DNA of 64,000 nt from an uncultured Rhodospirillales bacterium. Its GTDB lineage: Bacteria; Pseudomonadota; Alphaproteobacteria; ATCC43930; CGMCC-115725. The position numbers and the translations under genes are program-made. Under the pieces are notes generated by a model. It made no database searches. It saw only the letters and a list, made by a program, of their open reading frames with translations, and was not told the DNA's origin. Shown one piece after another: positions 34,426 to 43,105 of this stretch; positions within the stretch are counted from its first letter, which is position 1; the number at the start of each line of letters is the position of its first letter. The stretch is from positions 62,001-126,000 of the forward strand of contig CAIJOA010000014.1 in NCBI GenBank assembly GCA_903822185.1. The letters are read 5' to 3'.

Positions 34426-36756
34426 TCAGTTCGGCCGGGCTTCCCGAATAACCTGCCAGACGCGCTCAGGCGTCAACGGCATCTCGATATGTTTGACCCC
34501 CAGCGGCCCCAGCGCGTCGAGCGCGGCGCTCATCACGGCGGGCAAGGCGCCGACGGTGCCGGCTTCGCCTGCGCCCTTCGCTCCCAGCGGGTTGGTCTTG
34601 GTCGGCGCCGGATTGTCTTCGACTTCGATGGCGCACAGATCATCGGCGCGCGGCATCGGGTAATCCATGAAAGAGCCCGACAGAAGCTGTCCTGATTCGT
34701 CATAGACGATATGTTCGCCCATCGCCTGACCGACGCCTTGCGCGACGCCGCCATGAACCTGGCCATGCAGCGTCAGCGCATTGATGACGACGCCGACATC
34801 ATCGACGGCGACATAGCGCACGATATCGAGCTTGCCGGTGTCCGGGTCGATTTCGATTTCACAGACATGGGTGCCGCAAGGGAAGTTCTGCGCCTTCGGT
34901 TCCCAGACGCCGGTCTCGAACAGGCCCGGCTCCAGCCCGGGCGGAATGCGCCCCGGCGTGAACGCGGCCTTCGCGACTTCTTTCAGCGGCAGCTTCTTGT
35001 CGGTACCGGCGACGGCGAAGGTGCCCTTGCTGAATTCGACATCGGCCTCGGCCGCTTCGAAGATATGCGCGGCGATCTTGCGGCCTTTGGCGATGATCTT
35101 TTCCGAGGCGACCAGCGCGGCGGAACCGCCGATGACCGCGGCGCGCGAGCCGAATGTACCGACACCCCAGACGACCTTATCGGTGTCGCCTTGAAGGAAC
35201 GCGATATCCTCGAAATCGAGGCCCAGCTTGTCCGAGAGGATGATCTTATACATCGTCTCGTGGCTCTGACCTTGCGAGGTTGTCCCGACGACCAGCGTCG
35301 CGGTGCCGGTTGCGTCGAACCGTATCTCGGCGCTTTCGCCGCCCGGCGGGGCCGAGGCGCGCTCGATCGGATTGGAAATACCGAGGCCGCGCAGCTTGCC
35401 GCGCTTTTTCGATTCGGCGCGGCGTGCTTCGAAGCCGGCATAATCGGCGCTGGCCAGCGCCTGATCCATGTTCTCTTCGAACTTGCCGCTGTCATAGACG
35501 AAGATCAGCCCGGTTTTGAACGGCATCGCCGTTTCCGGAATGATGTTGCGACGGCGCAGCTCGATGCGGTCGATACCCATCTCGCGCGCGGCGCGGTCGA
35601 TCATGCCTTCGATGACGTAGCAGGCTTCGGGACGTCCCGCACCGCGATACGGCGCGGTTGCGCTGGTATTGGTGAACACGCACAGCACCGAAGCATGAAT
35701 CGCCGGCGTTTTATAAACCCCGGCGAGCGTGCCGAGATTGGCGAAGGTCGGTAAGAGGTTCGAATCGGAGCCGAGATAGGCGCCGACATTCGCCAACGTC
35801 TTTACCCGCAGCGCCAGAAAGTTTCCGTCCTTATCGAGCGCCAGCTCAGCATCGGTGACATTGTCGCGGCAATGATCGTCGGAGAGGAAGCATTCGCTAC
35901 GCTCAGCGATCCATTTGACCGGGCGGCCCAGCTTCTTCGACGCATAGAGCGCCAACGTGTTCTCGGGTGCGGTCGGGCCTTTCGAGCCGAACGCGCCGCC
36001 GATATCGCCCGAGACGACACGAAACTTATTCTCGGGCACTTTGAAGATGTCCTCGGCGAAGGCGCGGCGCACGCCATGGACCGATCCGAAGCAGCCATAG
36101 AGCGTGTAGCGTCCGGTCTTGTGGTCGTAATCGCCGATGCAGCCACGCGGCTCGATCGCGTTGTGCATGATGCGGGTGATGACGAAACGCTGGCGCGTGA
36201 CGTGATGCGCCTGCGCGAAGGCCGCTTCGACGGCGGCTTTATCGCCCAGCTCGAAGATGTTCGAGATATTGTCGGGGCAGGCGTCCCAGACCGCCGATGC
36301 GGCCGGTTTCACCGCTTCGACCGTTTGGGTGACGGAGGAAAGCGGTTCGTATTCGACCTCGATATGCTCGGCGGCATCCTTGGCAGACGCGACAGTATCG
36401 GCAACGACATAGGCGACAAGGTCGCCGGCATATTGGACGGTGTCGCGGGCAAGGCCGGGATGCGGCGTGAAAAACGGCGGCGAGCCATCGGGACGTTTGC
36501 GCGGCATGCGTACTTTGAGTTGTCCGATGCCATCGGCTTTCAGGTCAGCGCCGGTAAAGATGCCGAGTACGCCCGGCATCTGCTGGGCCGCGCGGGTGTC
36601 GATCGACAGGACGCGTGCATGGGCATGGGGTGAGCGCAGGACATAGCCGTAAGCCATGTTCGGCCGGACCATGTCCGAGATGTATTCGCCATAGCCGCGC
36701 AGCAGCCGCGGGTCTTCGTCGCGCCGGACCGACTGCCCGATTCCGAATTGTCCCAT
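34426..36756 (-). CDS. Xanthine/CO dehydrogenase-family molybdopterin-binding large subunit
   Basis: A 776-residue protein of the CoxL/aldehyde oxidase large-subunit family. The start at 36756 (MGQFGIGQSVRRDEDPRLLR) follows GAGGG; a TTG at 36762 is in frame but less likely. Family features include FEVPENKFRVVSGDIGGAFGSKGP-type cofactor loop (KVPENKFRVVSGDIGGAFGS), ATAPYRGAGRPEACY, TTSQGQSHETMYKI and the C-terminal GAKGAGEAGTVGALPAVMSA containing the catalytic Glu. The CO-dehydrogenase active-site loop with Cys (AYRCSFR) is not present; AYRGAGRPE is the generic form, so it should hydroxylate an organic substrate. The usual FAD (CoxM) and 2Fe-2S (CoxS) subunit genes are missing nearby. Confidence 0.88.
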   Translation of the reverse strand: MGQFGIGQSVRRDEDPRLLRGYGEYISDMVRPNMAYGYVLRSPHAHARVLSIDTRAAQQMPGVLGIFTGADLKADGIGQLKVRMPRKRPDGSPPFFTPHPGLARDTVQYAGDLVAYVVADTVASAKDAAEHIEVEYEPLSSVTQTVEAVKPAASAVWDACPDNISNIFELGDKAAVEAAFAQAHHVTRQRFVITRIMHNAIEPRGCIGDYDHKTGRYTLYGCFGSVHGVRRAFAEDIFKVPENKFRVVSGDIGGAFGSKGPTAPENTLALYASKKLGRPVKWIAERSECFLSDDHCRDNVTDAELALDKDGNFLALRVKTLANVGAYLGSDSNLLPTFANLGTLAGVYKTPAIHASVLCVFTNTSATAPYRGAGRPEACYVIEGMIDRAAREMGIDRIELRRRNIIPETAMPFKTGLIFVYDSGKFEENMDQALASADYAGFEARRAESKKRGKLRGLGISNPIERASAPPGGESAEIRFDATGTATLVVGTTSQGQSHETMYKIILSDKLGLDFEDIAFLQGDTDKVVWGVGTFGSRAAVIGGSAALVASEKIIAKGRKIAAHIFEAAEADVEFSKGTFAVAGTDKKLPLKEVAKAAFTPGRIPPGLEPGLFETGVWEPKAQNFPCGTHVCEIEIDPDTGKLDIVRYVAVDDVGVVINALTLHGQVHGGVAQGVGQAMGEHIVYDESGQLLSGSFMDYPMPRADDLCAIEVEDNPAPTKTNPLGAKGAGEAGTVGALPAVMSAALDALGPLGVKHIEMPLTPERVWQVIREARPN

Positions 36757-36764
36757 TCCCAATC

Positions 36765-36794
36765 CCTCTTTAAAGAGGCCCCCTCGTTAGAGGG
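36765..36794. other. Two palindromes between the luciferase-like and molybdenum-enzyme genes
   Basis: CCTCTTTAAAGAGG at 36765-36778 is a perfect 14-bp palindrome whose minus-strand half carries the Shine-Dalgarno AGAGGG of the downstream gene. Next to it CCCTC (36781-36785) and GAGGG (36790-36794) form a small hairpin containing the stop codon of the upstream gene. Together they could modulate translation of the downstream gene, or just stabilise the message. Confidence 0.4.
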
Positions 36795-37926
36795 CGCGGC
36801 CCCCGGCGATCCGCAATCCGGCCTGTTCGAGGCGCGGCATCACGTCTTTCTGCCAGCGGCGCAGCCCATCCCAATAATCAACCCAGCGTAGAAGAACCCC
36901 GTCGATCCCGATAGCCGAAAGCTTCTCCAGCCCGGCGACAATATCGTCGGCGGTGCCGACCAGCGGATAGCCGCCCCAGCCCATTTTGGCCCCGAACCGC
37001 ATCTTTTCGGCGCGTTCCGGCATCATCTTGTGCATCTCGATATTCTGGATCGCCAGCATGTTGTCGCAGGCGACATCGTCGCCTTTTTCGACGACGTAGT
37101 AATTGACGTAATCCTGCGCTTCTTTGCGCGTCTCGCGTTGGACGACCGGCGATCCGATCCAGATTTGGATGTCACGGCCATATTCCTCGCGCGCCAGATT
37201 GCGATAAGCGGCGACATGGGCCTTGGTCTTTTCGAGGTCGCTCGGGTCGATATGGATGAAGGCCATGTCGGCATATTTGGCGGCAAAATGCTGGCCCTTG
37301 CCGGACGCGCCGGCGTTCATCAGCGGCGGAAACGGCTTCTGAATCGGCTTCGGCATCGAGAAGCCTTTGTTCACGCGCAGGAACTTGCCCTCGAAATCGA
37401 ACTCGTCTTCGCGCGTCCACAGCATCTTGACGATCTCGACCCATTCGGCCGCGTAATCGTAACGGTCGTCATGCTCCATCATCGACGCGCCGAACATTTC
37501 GAGCTCGGGCCGGAACCAGCCGCAGACGACATTGAGGGCGAAGCGGCCGTTGCTGATGTGATCGACCGTCGCGGCTTGTTTTGCCGCCATCACCGGATGG
37601 ACAGTCGGGACGTGCGACGTGGTCAGGACGCCGATCTGCTTGGTCGCCTGGGCAAGGCCAGCGGCCCAGGTGTAAGTCTCGAAATTGGTGCCGTTGAAAT
37701 TCGATTCGCCGCCGAAGCCTTTCCAGCGCGCCACCGGGACCATCGCCTCATAGCCGTGACGGTCGGCCAACTCGGCGAGGCTCAACGTGTTGGGCCAGTT
37801 GAGTTCCAACGCCTCGGGCGCCGTGGTGATGGCGCAGCCGTTGCTGACATTGGTGGCGAAGATGCCGAGTTTCAGCTTGTTGTCGCTGAACAAGGGATTG
37901 GTCGTGCGCCGTGGATCGGATGACAT
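36787..37926 (-). CDS. LLM-class flavin-dependent monooxygenase (luciferase-like)
   Basis: A 379-residue luciferase-fold flavin oxidoreductase. Motifs typical of the RutA/alkanesulfonate monooxygenase branch are GYEAMVPVARWKGFGGESNF, AKQAATVDHISNGRFALNVV and CGWFRPELEMFG. The GRFALNVVCGW stretch closely resembles RutA and dimethylsulfone monooxygenases. These use reduced FMN from a partner reductase, not seen here, to cleave C-S, C-N or ring bonds. The ATG at 37926 has GGGAGGAG. It sits 45 bases after the fused TRAP permease gene, so it may act on the TRAP substrate. Confidence 0.88.
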   Translation of the reverse strand: MSSDPRRTTNPLFSDNKLKLGIFATNVSNGCAITTAPEALELNWPNTLSLAELADRHGYEAMVPVARWKGFGGESNFNGTNFETYTWAAGLAQATKQIGVLTTSHVPTVHPVMAAKQAATVDHISNGRFALNVVCGWFRPELEMFGASMMEHDDRYDYAAEWVEIVKMLWTREDEFDFEGKFLRVNKGFSMPKPIQKPFPPLMNAGASGKGQHFAAKYADMAFIHIDPSDLEKTKAHVAAYRNLAREEYGRDIQIWIGSPVVQRETRKEAQDYVNYYVVEKGDDVACDNMLAIQNIEMHKMMPERAEKMRFGAKMGWGGYPLVGTADDIVAGLEKLSAIGIDGVLLRWVDYWDGLRRWQKDVMPRLEQAGLRIAGGRAL

Positions 37927-37971
37927 GTCCGTTACTCCTCCCTTGCCGAAGCCCTTACAAATAGGCCGTTT

Positions 37972-39918
37972 TTAGCTGCCCATCGTCGCGACGAGCCACA
38001 GCGTGATACCCGGGAACAGCACCAGCAGCACCAGCTTCACGAGATCGGCGATCACGAACGGGAAGACGCCCTTATAGACGGTCCAGACCGATACATCGGG
38101 CTGGATGCTCTTGAGGACGAAGACGTTGAGCCCCAATGGCGGATGGATCAGCCCGGTCTCGACGACACAGATATTGATGATGCCCCACCACAGGATGTCG
38201 TAACCCATATGCAGGACCAGCGGCGTCACGATCGGCACGGTGATGACCATGACGGCGAAGGATTCCATCACCGAGCCGAGCAGCAGATAGACGACGAGGA
38301 TGGCGGCCATGATCGTGATCGGCGCCCAATCGAGATGCGACATGAAATTGGTCGCCGATTCGGTGAGCGCGCTGACGCCGACGAAGAACGAGAAGATTTG
38401 TGCGCCGAAGATGAGGCCATAGATCATCGCGGTGGTGGCGGTGGTGCCGGCCATCACATGCCAGAACACCTTGCCGCGCAGCTTGCCGCGGAAGAGGGCG
38501 CAGAGGAACGATTCGAACGCACCGACGGCGGCGGCTTCGGTGGCGGTGAAGACACCGGCATAGATGCCGCCAAGGACACTACCGAACAGCAGCAGGGCCG
38601 GACCGCAACGCGATGCTGCCGCCATAAACTGGCCGGGGGTGTGATCGACACTGACCGGGGCCGAGGATGGCGACACGCGGACATAGATCGCGATGGTGAT
38701 GAGATAAAGGGCAAGGGCGAGAAGGCCGGGACCGATCGCCGCGACGAACAGCTGACCGACCGATGCTTCGGACAACAGCGCGAAGAGGATCAGCGGTCCG
38801 GACGCCGGCGGTAGCAGGGCGCCCAACGTGCCGCCCGCGGCGCAGACACCGGTCGAGAATGCCTGGGAATAGCCGCGCGATTGCATCTCGGGCAGCGCGA
38901 CTTTGCCGATGGTGACGGTGGTAGAGATCGAATGGCCGGTGAGGGCGCCGAACCCGGCGCAACCGGCGATCGTCGTCAACGCCAAGCCGCCGCGCAGCCG
39001 TCCGAACAGCACATGCGCGAGGCGATAGACGTCCTCGGAAATATCCGCGACCGCGGCGAAGCTGCCCATCATCAGGAACAGCGGAAGGGTGGCAAGCTGA
39101 CTGTTACCGAGGAAGCCGGTGACCTCGGTCGATGCCGCGCCTAATGACGGGAAAAGCCCGATAAACAAGGAAGAACTGATAACGCCGACGATGCCCATGA
39201 TCGCCGCGATCGGCAAAAGAATCAGCGTCAGCAGCCACATGATGACGAAGACGAGCGTCACGGCGAGGCCGATATGGTTCTGCGCCCATGAGGCGAGCAT
39301 GGCCTGATGCGCGACCCACCACCAGGTCGCGGCCGCGATCAGCACGGTGCCGATGAAAGCGCCGACAACGCCGCTGACGCCATGCGCCACGGCGCGGCGG
39401 ATTTCGTTGATGATGATCAGCGTCTGGACCAGCGTGCCGAAAGCGAGCAGCAGCGAGACGCAATACATGAACGGCGATTGCGGCAGACCCAGAATGACGG
39501 TCGTGCGGCCTTCCATGCCGAGCGTCTGGGCATAGATGAAGATGCGCCAGGCCAGCACGGTGTAGAAAATCCACAACGAGGCGCTGCCGAGAACTTCGAG
39601 CCAGGCTTTCAGCGTCGGGCTGAAATAGCGCGCGACCAGATCGATCTTCAGATTGACGCGCTGAATCATGCCGGCGGGGATGCAGGCCGAGATCGCGACC
39701 GAGAAGGTCATCTGAACGATTTCGTTGATCGCGGCGATCGGTTCGTTGGCGAACCAGCGCAGCAGGACATCGCCCATGGTCAGGGCGGCGACGAACAACA
39801 TGCCGCAGACGCAGGCAATGGCGACGACGCGCGAGACTTCGCCGACGCGGTATTCCAACCAGTCGAAGAGTGATCCCTCGATGTCGAGTTCAACGGTTTC
39901 GGCGTGTAGCGCGCTCAC
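37972..39918 (-). CDS. TRAP transporter fused small and large permease (DctQM)
   Basis: A 648-residue fusion. Residues about 20-180 are the DctQ part with four helices (GEVSRVVAIACVCGMLFVAA, TMGDVLLRWFANEPIAAINE), and from about 240 the DctM part follows with ALTGHSISTTVTIGKVALPE, GVCAAGGTLGALLPPASGPL and HPPLGLNVFVLKSIQ. I prefer a GTG at 39918 with GGGGAGGATC before it; the frame is open upstream to an ATG at 40014 without a site. It is divergent from one DctP gene (40101) and 3.6 kb upstream of another (33380). Confidence 0.88.
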   Translation of the reverse strand: MSALHAETVELDIEGSLFDWLEYRVGEVSRVVAIACVCGMLFVAALTMGDVLLRWFANEPIAAINEIVQMTFSVAISACIPAGMIQRVNLKIDLVARYFSPTLKAWLEVLGSASLWIFYTVLAWRIFIYAQTLGMEGRTTVILGLPQSPFMYCVSLLLAFGTLVQTLIIINEIRRAVAHGVSGVVGAFIGTVLIAAATWWWVAHQAMLASWAQNHIGLAVTLVFVIMWLLTLILLPIAAIMGIVGVISSSLFIGLFPSLGAASTEVTGFLGNSQLATLPLFLMMGSFAAVADISEDVYRLAHVLFGRLRGGLALTTIAGCAGFGALTGHSISTTVTIGKVALPEMQSRGYSQAFSTGVCAAGGTLGALLPPASGPLILFALLSEASVGQLFVAAIGPGLLALALYLITIAIYVRVSPSSAPVSVDHTPGQFMAAASRCGPALLLFGSVLGGIYAGVFTATEAAAVGAFESFLCALFRGKLRGKVFWHVMAGTTATTAMIYGLIFGAQIFSFFVGVSALTESATNFMSHLDWAPITIMAAILVVYLLLGSVMESFAVMVITVPIVTPLVLHMGYDILWWGIINICVVETGLIHPPLGLNVFVLKSIQPDVSVWTVYKGVFPFVIADLVKLVLLVLFPGITLWLVATMGS

Positions 39919-40100
39919 GAACGATCCTCCCCTGGCCTCATCCCCGATCTTTCTTCCCGTCGCGTTACGACTGCGGTTGACAGGCATCGGTAGGCGCGGA
40001 AATCTAAACCACAATGGGCGGGCCGTCGATCATCTTGAACGGCCAAATATCGATGCCGGTGCGATTTCACGCCGGCGTGCTCACCAATGGGGGGAATTCG

Positions 40101-41114
40101 ATGAGGCGTGTTGGTTTGGCCGTCGTTCTGGCCGTGACTTTGCTCGCATTTAGGGCATCGCCCGGCGTGGCCGAAGAGGTCAATCTGATGTTTGCGACCC
40201 TGACGCCGCCGGATTACAGCTCGAACACGCGCGTCTATACGCCGTGGGCCGAGAAGGTGAACGCGGCGGGCAAGGGTGTATTGCATATCGAAATCCGCAC
40301 CGGCATGGCGCTCGCCAACTCCGCTAACGTCTATGATCGCGTCGCCGCCAATGTGATGCAGATCGGCGTCGGCATCCCTGGCCTTGTCGGCGGCAAGTTT
40401 CCCTTAACCGATGTGGTGGGCTTGCCTTTCGTGACGGATGATCCGGAAACCGGGTCGGTCGCTTTTTGGCGTCTTTATAAGACGGGCCTGCTCGATGCCG
40501 AATATAAGGACATCGTGCCGCTGGCCCTGACGATGTATCTGCCGCAAGCCGTTCATGTCGCGAAGGCGCCGGCGTCGCTCGATGACTTGAAGGGCCTGCG
40601 CCTGCGCATCGTCAGCAAGATTTCAAGCGACATCGTCACCCGTCTCGGCGGCACGCCGATGGCGCTCGATCCGGCGGATATTTATTCCGGCATTCAGCGC
40701 GGCATGATCGACGGCGTTTCGATGTCCTGGGCCGGCCTCGGCCAGCTCAACCTGCAGGAAGTGACCAGCTTTCACATCGATACGGCGCTCGGCACCGGTG
40801 CGACGATGGTCTTCATGGCGCGCAAAACCTACGACGCCTTGCCCGAGGCAGCGCGGAAAATTCTCGACCAATATTCCGGTGAGTCTTTCAGCCGTGCCGC
40901 CGGCGCCAACTTCAATCAGGAAGGCAACGAGCAGCTCGCGCCGATCATCGCGTCTGGCAAGCACACCATCGTCAAACTGTCGCCCAAGCAGGAAGCCGAA
41001 TGGCGCCAGGCGATCGATCCGGTGATCGCCGCTTGGGAAACCAATCATCCCGGCGGTGCGAAGCTCTATGAAACCTATCGCCAGTTGCTCGCCGACGTGA
41101 AGGCTGGCAAGTAA
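40101..41114 (+). CDS. dctP: TRAP transporter solute-binding protein (DctP family)
   Basis: A 337-residue periplasmic protein. The ATG at 40101 follows GGGGGGAA, giving the signal peptide RRVGLAVVLAVTLLAFRASP to VAE. Mature start VNLMFATLTPPDYSSNTRVY. The Arg motif region is LKGLRLRIVSKISSDIVTRL, close to the canonical DctP pocket (K-x-R). The divergent position relative to dctQM marks it as the cognate binding protein of that permease. The class II aldolase gene follows 28 bases later. Confidence 0.9.
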   Translation: MRRVGLAVVLAVTLLAFRASPGVAEEVNLMFATLTPPDYSSNTRVYTPWAEKVNAAGKGVLHIEIRTGMALANSANVYDRVAANVMQIGVGIPGLVGGKFPLTDVVGLPFVTDDPETGSVAFWRLYKTGLLDAEYKDIVPLALTMYLPQAVHVAKAPASLDDLKGLRLRIVSKISSDIVTRLGGTPMALDPADIYSGIQRGMIDGVSMSWAGLGQLNLQEVTSFHIDTALGTGATMVFMARKTYDALPEAARKILDQYSGESFSRAAGANFNQEGNEQLAPIIASGKHTIVKLSPKQEAEWRQAIDPVIAAWETNHPGGAKLYETYRQLLADVKAGK

Positions 41115-41142
41115 CGGCGTCGATTCCGATCAGGGGAAAATC

Positions 41143-41895
41143 ATGACCGAATTCGTAAAACAACAAGGCCTCTCCGAAGCCGACGAACTCGCCTGGCGGC
41201 GCAAGGTCATCATCATGACCCGCATCCTCGGGCTGCAGGGTTCGATCGGTCTCTTCGGTCACATCTCGATCCGGGTGCCCGGCACCGACATCGTCTTCAT
41301 CAGCCCCGGCGCCGGCGCGGAAAAGACGACGGTGCGGATGGACGAAGTGTTCGTCTTCGGGCTCGACGGCACGATGCACTACCATCCCGGCCGCGAGGAC
41401 CGCCCGGCGCAGATCCCCGCCGAATGGCGCATTCACACGCAGATTCATCGCGACCGGCCCGAGGTCGGTTCGGTGGCGCATCTTCACGCCCATGCCTCTA
41501 CCCTGCTCGGCGTTTCCAAGCGCGACATCGTGCCTGTCTATGCGCAGGGCGCGTTGTTCAAGGACGGCGTGCCGACCTGGAACAATCCGCGTCTCGTCGT
41601 CACCGATGCGATGGCATCGTCGTTATCGCAAACGCTGGGCGACAAGATCGCCTGTCAGATGCGCGGTCACGGCTCCGTCGTCGTCGGCAACACCGCCGAG
41701 GCTTGCCTCGTCGCCTGCACCTTCATGGAAGAGAACGCGCAATATCAAATCGAAGGCGAAGCACTGGGCGGTGCTGTGCCGATGACGCCGGACGAAGTCG
41801 CCGATTGTTCGCGGGGCAGCGTCGGCGGCGGGCTCGAACGGATGCTCTGGGCTTATTGGGAACGGCGCGTGACCGTCGGCGGCGTGCCGCTTTAA
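41143..41895 (+). CDS. Class II aldolase/adducin-family protein (copy 2)
   Basis: A 250-residue paralogue of the protein at 22143-22892. Metal-binding positions are seen in AHLHAHASTLLG and MRGHGSVVVG. GLQGSIGLFGHISIRVPGTD is conserved between the two copies. It is co-transcribed with the DctP gene and ends in a strong hairpin, so it probably degrades the compound imported by the TRAP system. Its exact reaction (aldol cleavage, epimerisation or decarboxylation) is unknown. Confidence 0.88.
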   Translation: MTEFVKQQGLSEADELAWRRKVIIMTRILGLQGSIGLFGHISIRVPGTDIVFISPGAGAEKTTVRMDEVFVFGLDGTMHYHPGREDRPAQIPAEWRIHTQIHRDRPEVGSVAHLHAHASTLLGVSKRDIVPVYAQGALFKDGVPTWNNPRLVVTDAMASSLSQTLGDKIACQMRGHGSVVVGNTAEACLVACTFMEENAQYQIEGEALGGAVPMTPDEVADCSRGSVGGGLERMLWAYWERRVTVGGVPL

Positions 41896-41906
41896 AGACG
41901 AAGTCG

Positions 41907-41934
41907 AGGCTTGCGCTGGTCGCAGCGCAAGCCT
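41907..41934 (+). terminator. Hairpin terminator after class II aldolase
   Basis: AGGCTTGCGCT (41907-41917) and AGCGCAAGCCT (41924-41934) form a perfect 11-bp stem with a 6-base loop, 12 bases after the stop codon. No long T run follows. Confidence 0.65.
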
Positions 41935-41970
41935 GCCGATAAGATCATCATCGTAGAATCTTGAGGCGCG

Positions 41971-42552
41971 ATGATGACCGGGGCTGCCATGACTGACACG
42001 TCCAACGCCGATCATTCTGAAGTTACCTCGGTCATCCGCCACAACGTCAAGGAAGCGGATCGTCCGGCCTATGAAACCTGGCTGCGGGAAATCGTACCGC
42101 TCTCGGCGAGCTTTCCCGGTCATCGCGGCGTCAATGTCATCCGGCCCACGGCAGGGTCGAACGAATATACCGTCGTGCTGCATTTCGATACGATCGACAG
42201 CCTGCGCAACTGGCTCGATTCCGATCAGCGCAAACGGCTGATCGAGAAAGCACGGCCGTTCCTCGGTGAGGACAATATCGAAATTAAGACCGGACTCGAA
42301 TTCTGGTTTACGCCGCCATCGGCGAAACAACCGCGCGCACGGCCCTATAAACAGTTTCTGGTGACGCTCTCTGCGATCTATCCGCTGGGGCTGATCGTGC
42401 CGTTCTTCTTCAAGCCGGTTTTCGATAGCTTCGGGTTTTTCGAATCCTTTTATCTGCGATCTTTCATCGTCACCGCGACGATCGTCGCTCTCATTATCTA
42501 CGTCGTCATGCCGCGATATGTGCGTCTGGTCGCAAAATGGCTTTATAAATAA
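41971..42552 (+). CDS. Antibiotic-biosynthesis-monooxygenase (ABM) domain membrane protein
   Basis: A 193-residue protein with an N-terminal ABM ferredoxin-like domain (residues about 15-110: SVIRHNVKEADRPAYETWLR, FPGHRGVNVIRP, YTVVLHFDTIDSLRNWLDSD) and a C-terminal membrane part with two helices (TLSAIYPLGLIVPFFF and FIVTATIVALIIYVVMPR). This two-part layout is that of a known but uncharacterised membrane ABM group. ATG 41971 is followed by another at 41989; either could be used. It may be co-transcribed with the next gene. Confidence 0.8.
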   Translation: MMTGAAMTDTSNADHSEVTSVIRHNVKEADRPAYETWLREIVPLSASFPGHRGVNVIRPTAGSNEYTVVLHFDTIDSLRNWLDSDQRKRLIEKARPFLGEDNIEIKTGLEFWFTPPSAKQPRARPYKQFLVTLSAIYPLGLIVPFFFKPVFDSFGFFESFYLRSFIVTATIVALIIYVVMPRYVRLVAKWLYK

Positions 42553-42604
42553 GACGCGACGGCGCTACGGCGTCGTTGCCATATTTTGACAGGGGGACGT
42601 TCTC

Positions 42605-43105
42605 ATGCTGCTGGGCCTTTCGTTGCCGAATTTCACGCTGCTCCATGTCGCGATCAGCCTCCTCGGAATTCTCTCCGGCCTCGTCGTTCTCGCCGGCATG
42701 ATGCAGGGGAAACGCCTTGGCGGTTGGACAGCGATTTTTCTGACCACCACGATTTTGACCAGCGCGACCGGGTTTCTCTTTCCGGCGATGAAGCTTTTGC
42801 CGTCGCATATCACCGGGATCATCTCGCTGGTGGTGCTGGCGATCGCGCTGATTGCGCGATACGGCTTTCTACTCAGCGGCGCGTGGCGTTGGATCTATGT
42901 CGTGACCGCCGTTGTGGCGCTGTATCTGAATGTCTTTGTCGGCGTCATTCAGTCGTTCCAGAAGATATCGTTCCTGCAGCCGCTAGCGCCGACGCAATCC
43001 GAGCCGCCGTTCCTTGTCGCGCAATTGGCGGTGCTGGCGCTGTTCGTGGTGTTCGGCTGGATGTCGGTCCGGAAGTTTCGCCCGGTGGCGTCACCCTTCG
43101 CCTGA
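42605..43105 (+). CDS. Hypothetical integral membrane protein
   Basis: A 166-residue protein made almost wholly of hydrophobic segments, about five (HVAISLLGILSGLVVLAGMM, IFLTTTILTSATGFLFP, HITGIISLVVLAIALIARY, WIYVVTAVVALYLNVFVGVI, LAVLALFVVFGWMS). I do not recognise the family with certainty. The ribosome-binding site is AGGGGGA. It converges on the LysR gene with no gap between their stops. Confidence 0.75.
   Translation: MLLGLSLPNFTLLHVAISLLGILSGLVVLAGMMQGKRLGGWTAIFLTTTILTSATGFLFPAMKLLPSHITGIISLVVLAIALIARYGFLLSGAWRWIYVVTAVVALYLNVFVGVIQSFQKISFLQPLAPTQSEPPFLVAQLAVLALFVVFGWMSVRKFRPVASPFA

Noticed and set aside
34711-36633. Plus-strand frames of 347 and 253 residues opposite the molybdenum enzyme
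   Set aside because: They are antisense shadows of a gene with clear family motifs; products are rich in Arg, Asp and Gly without recognisable domains.
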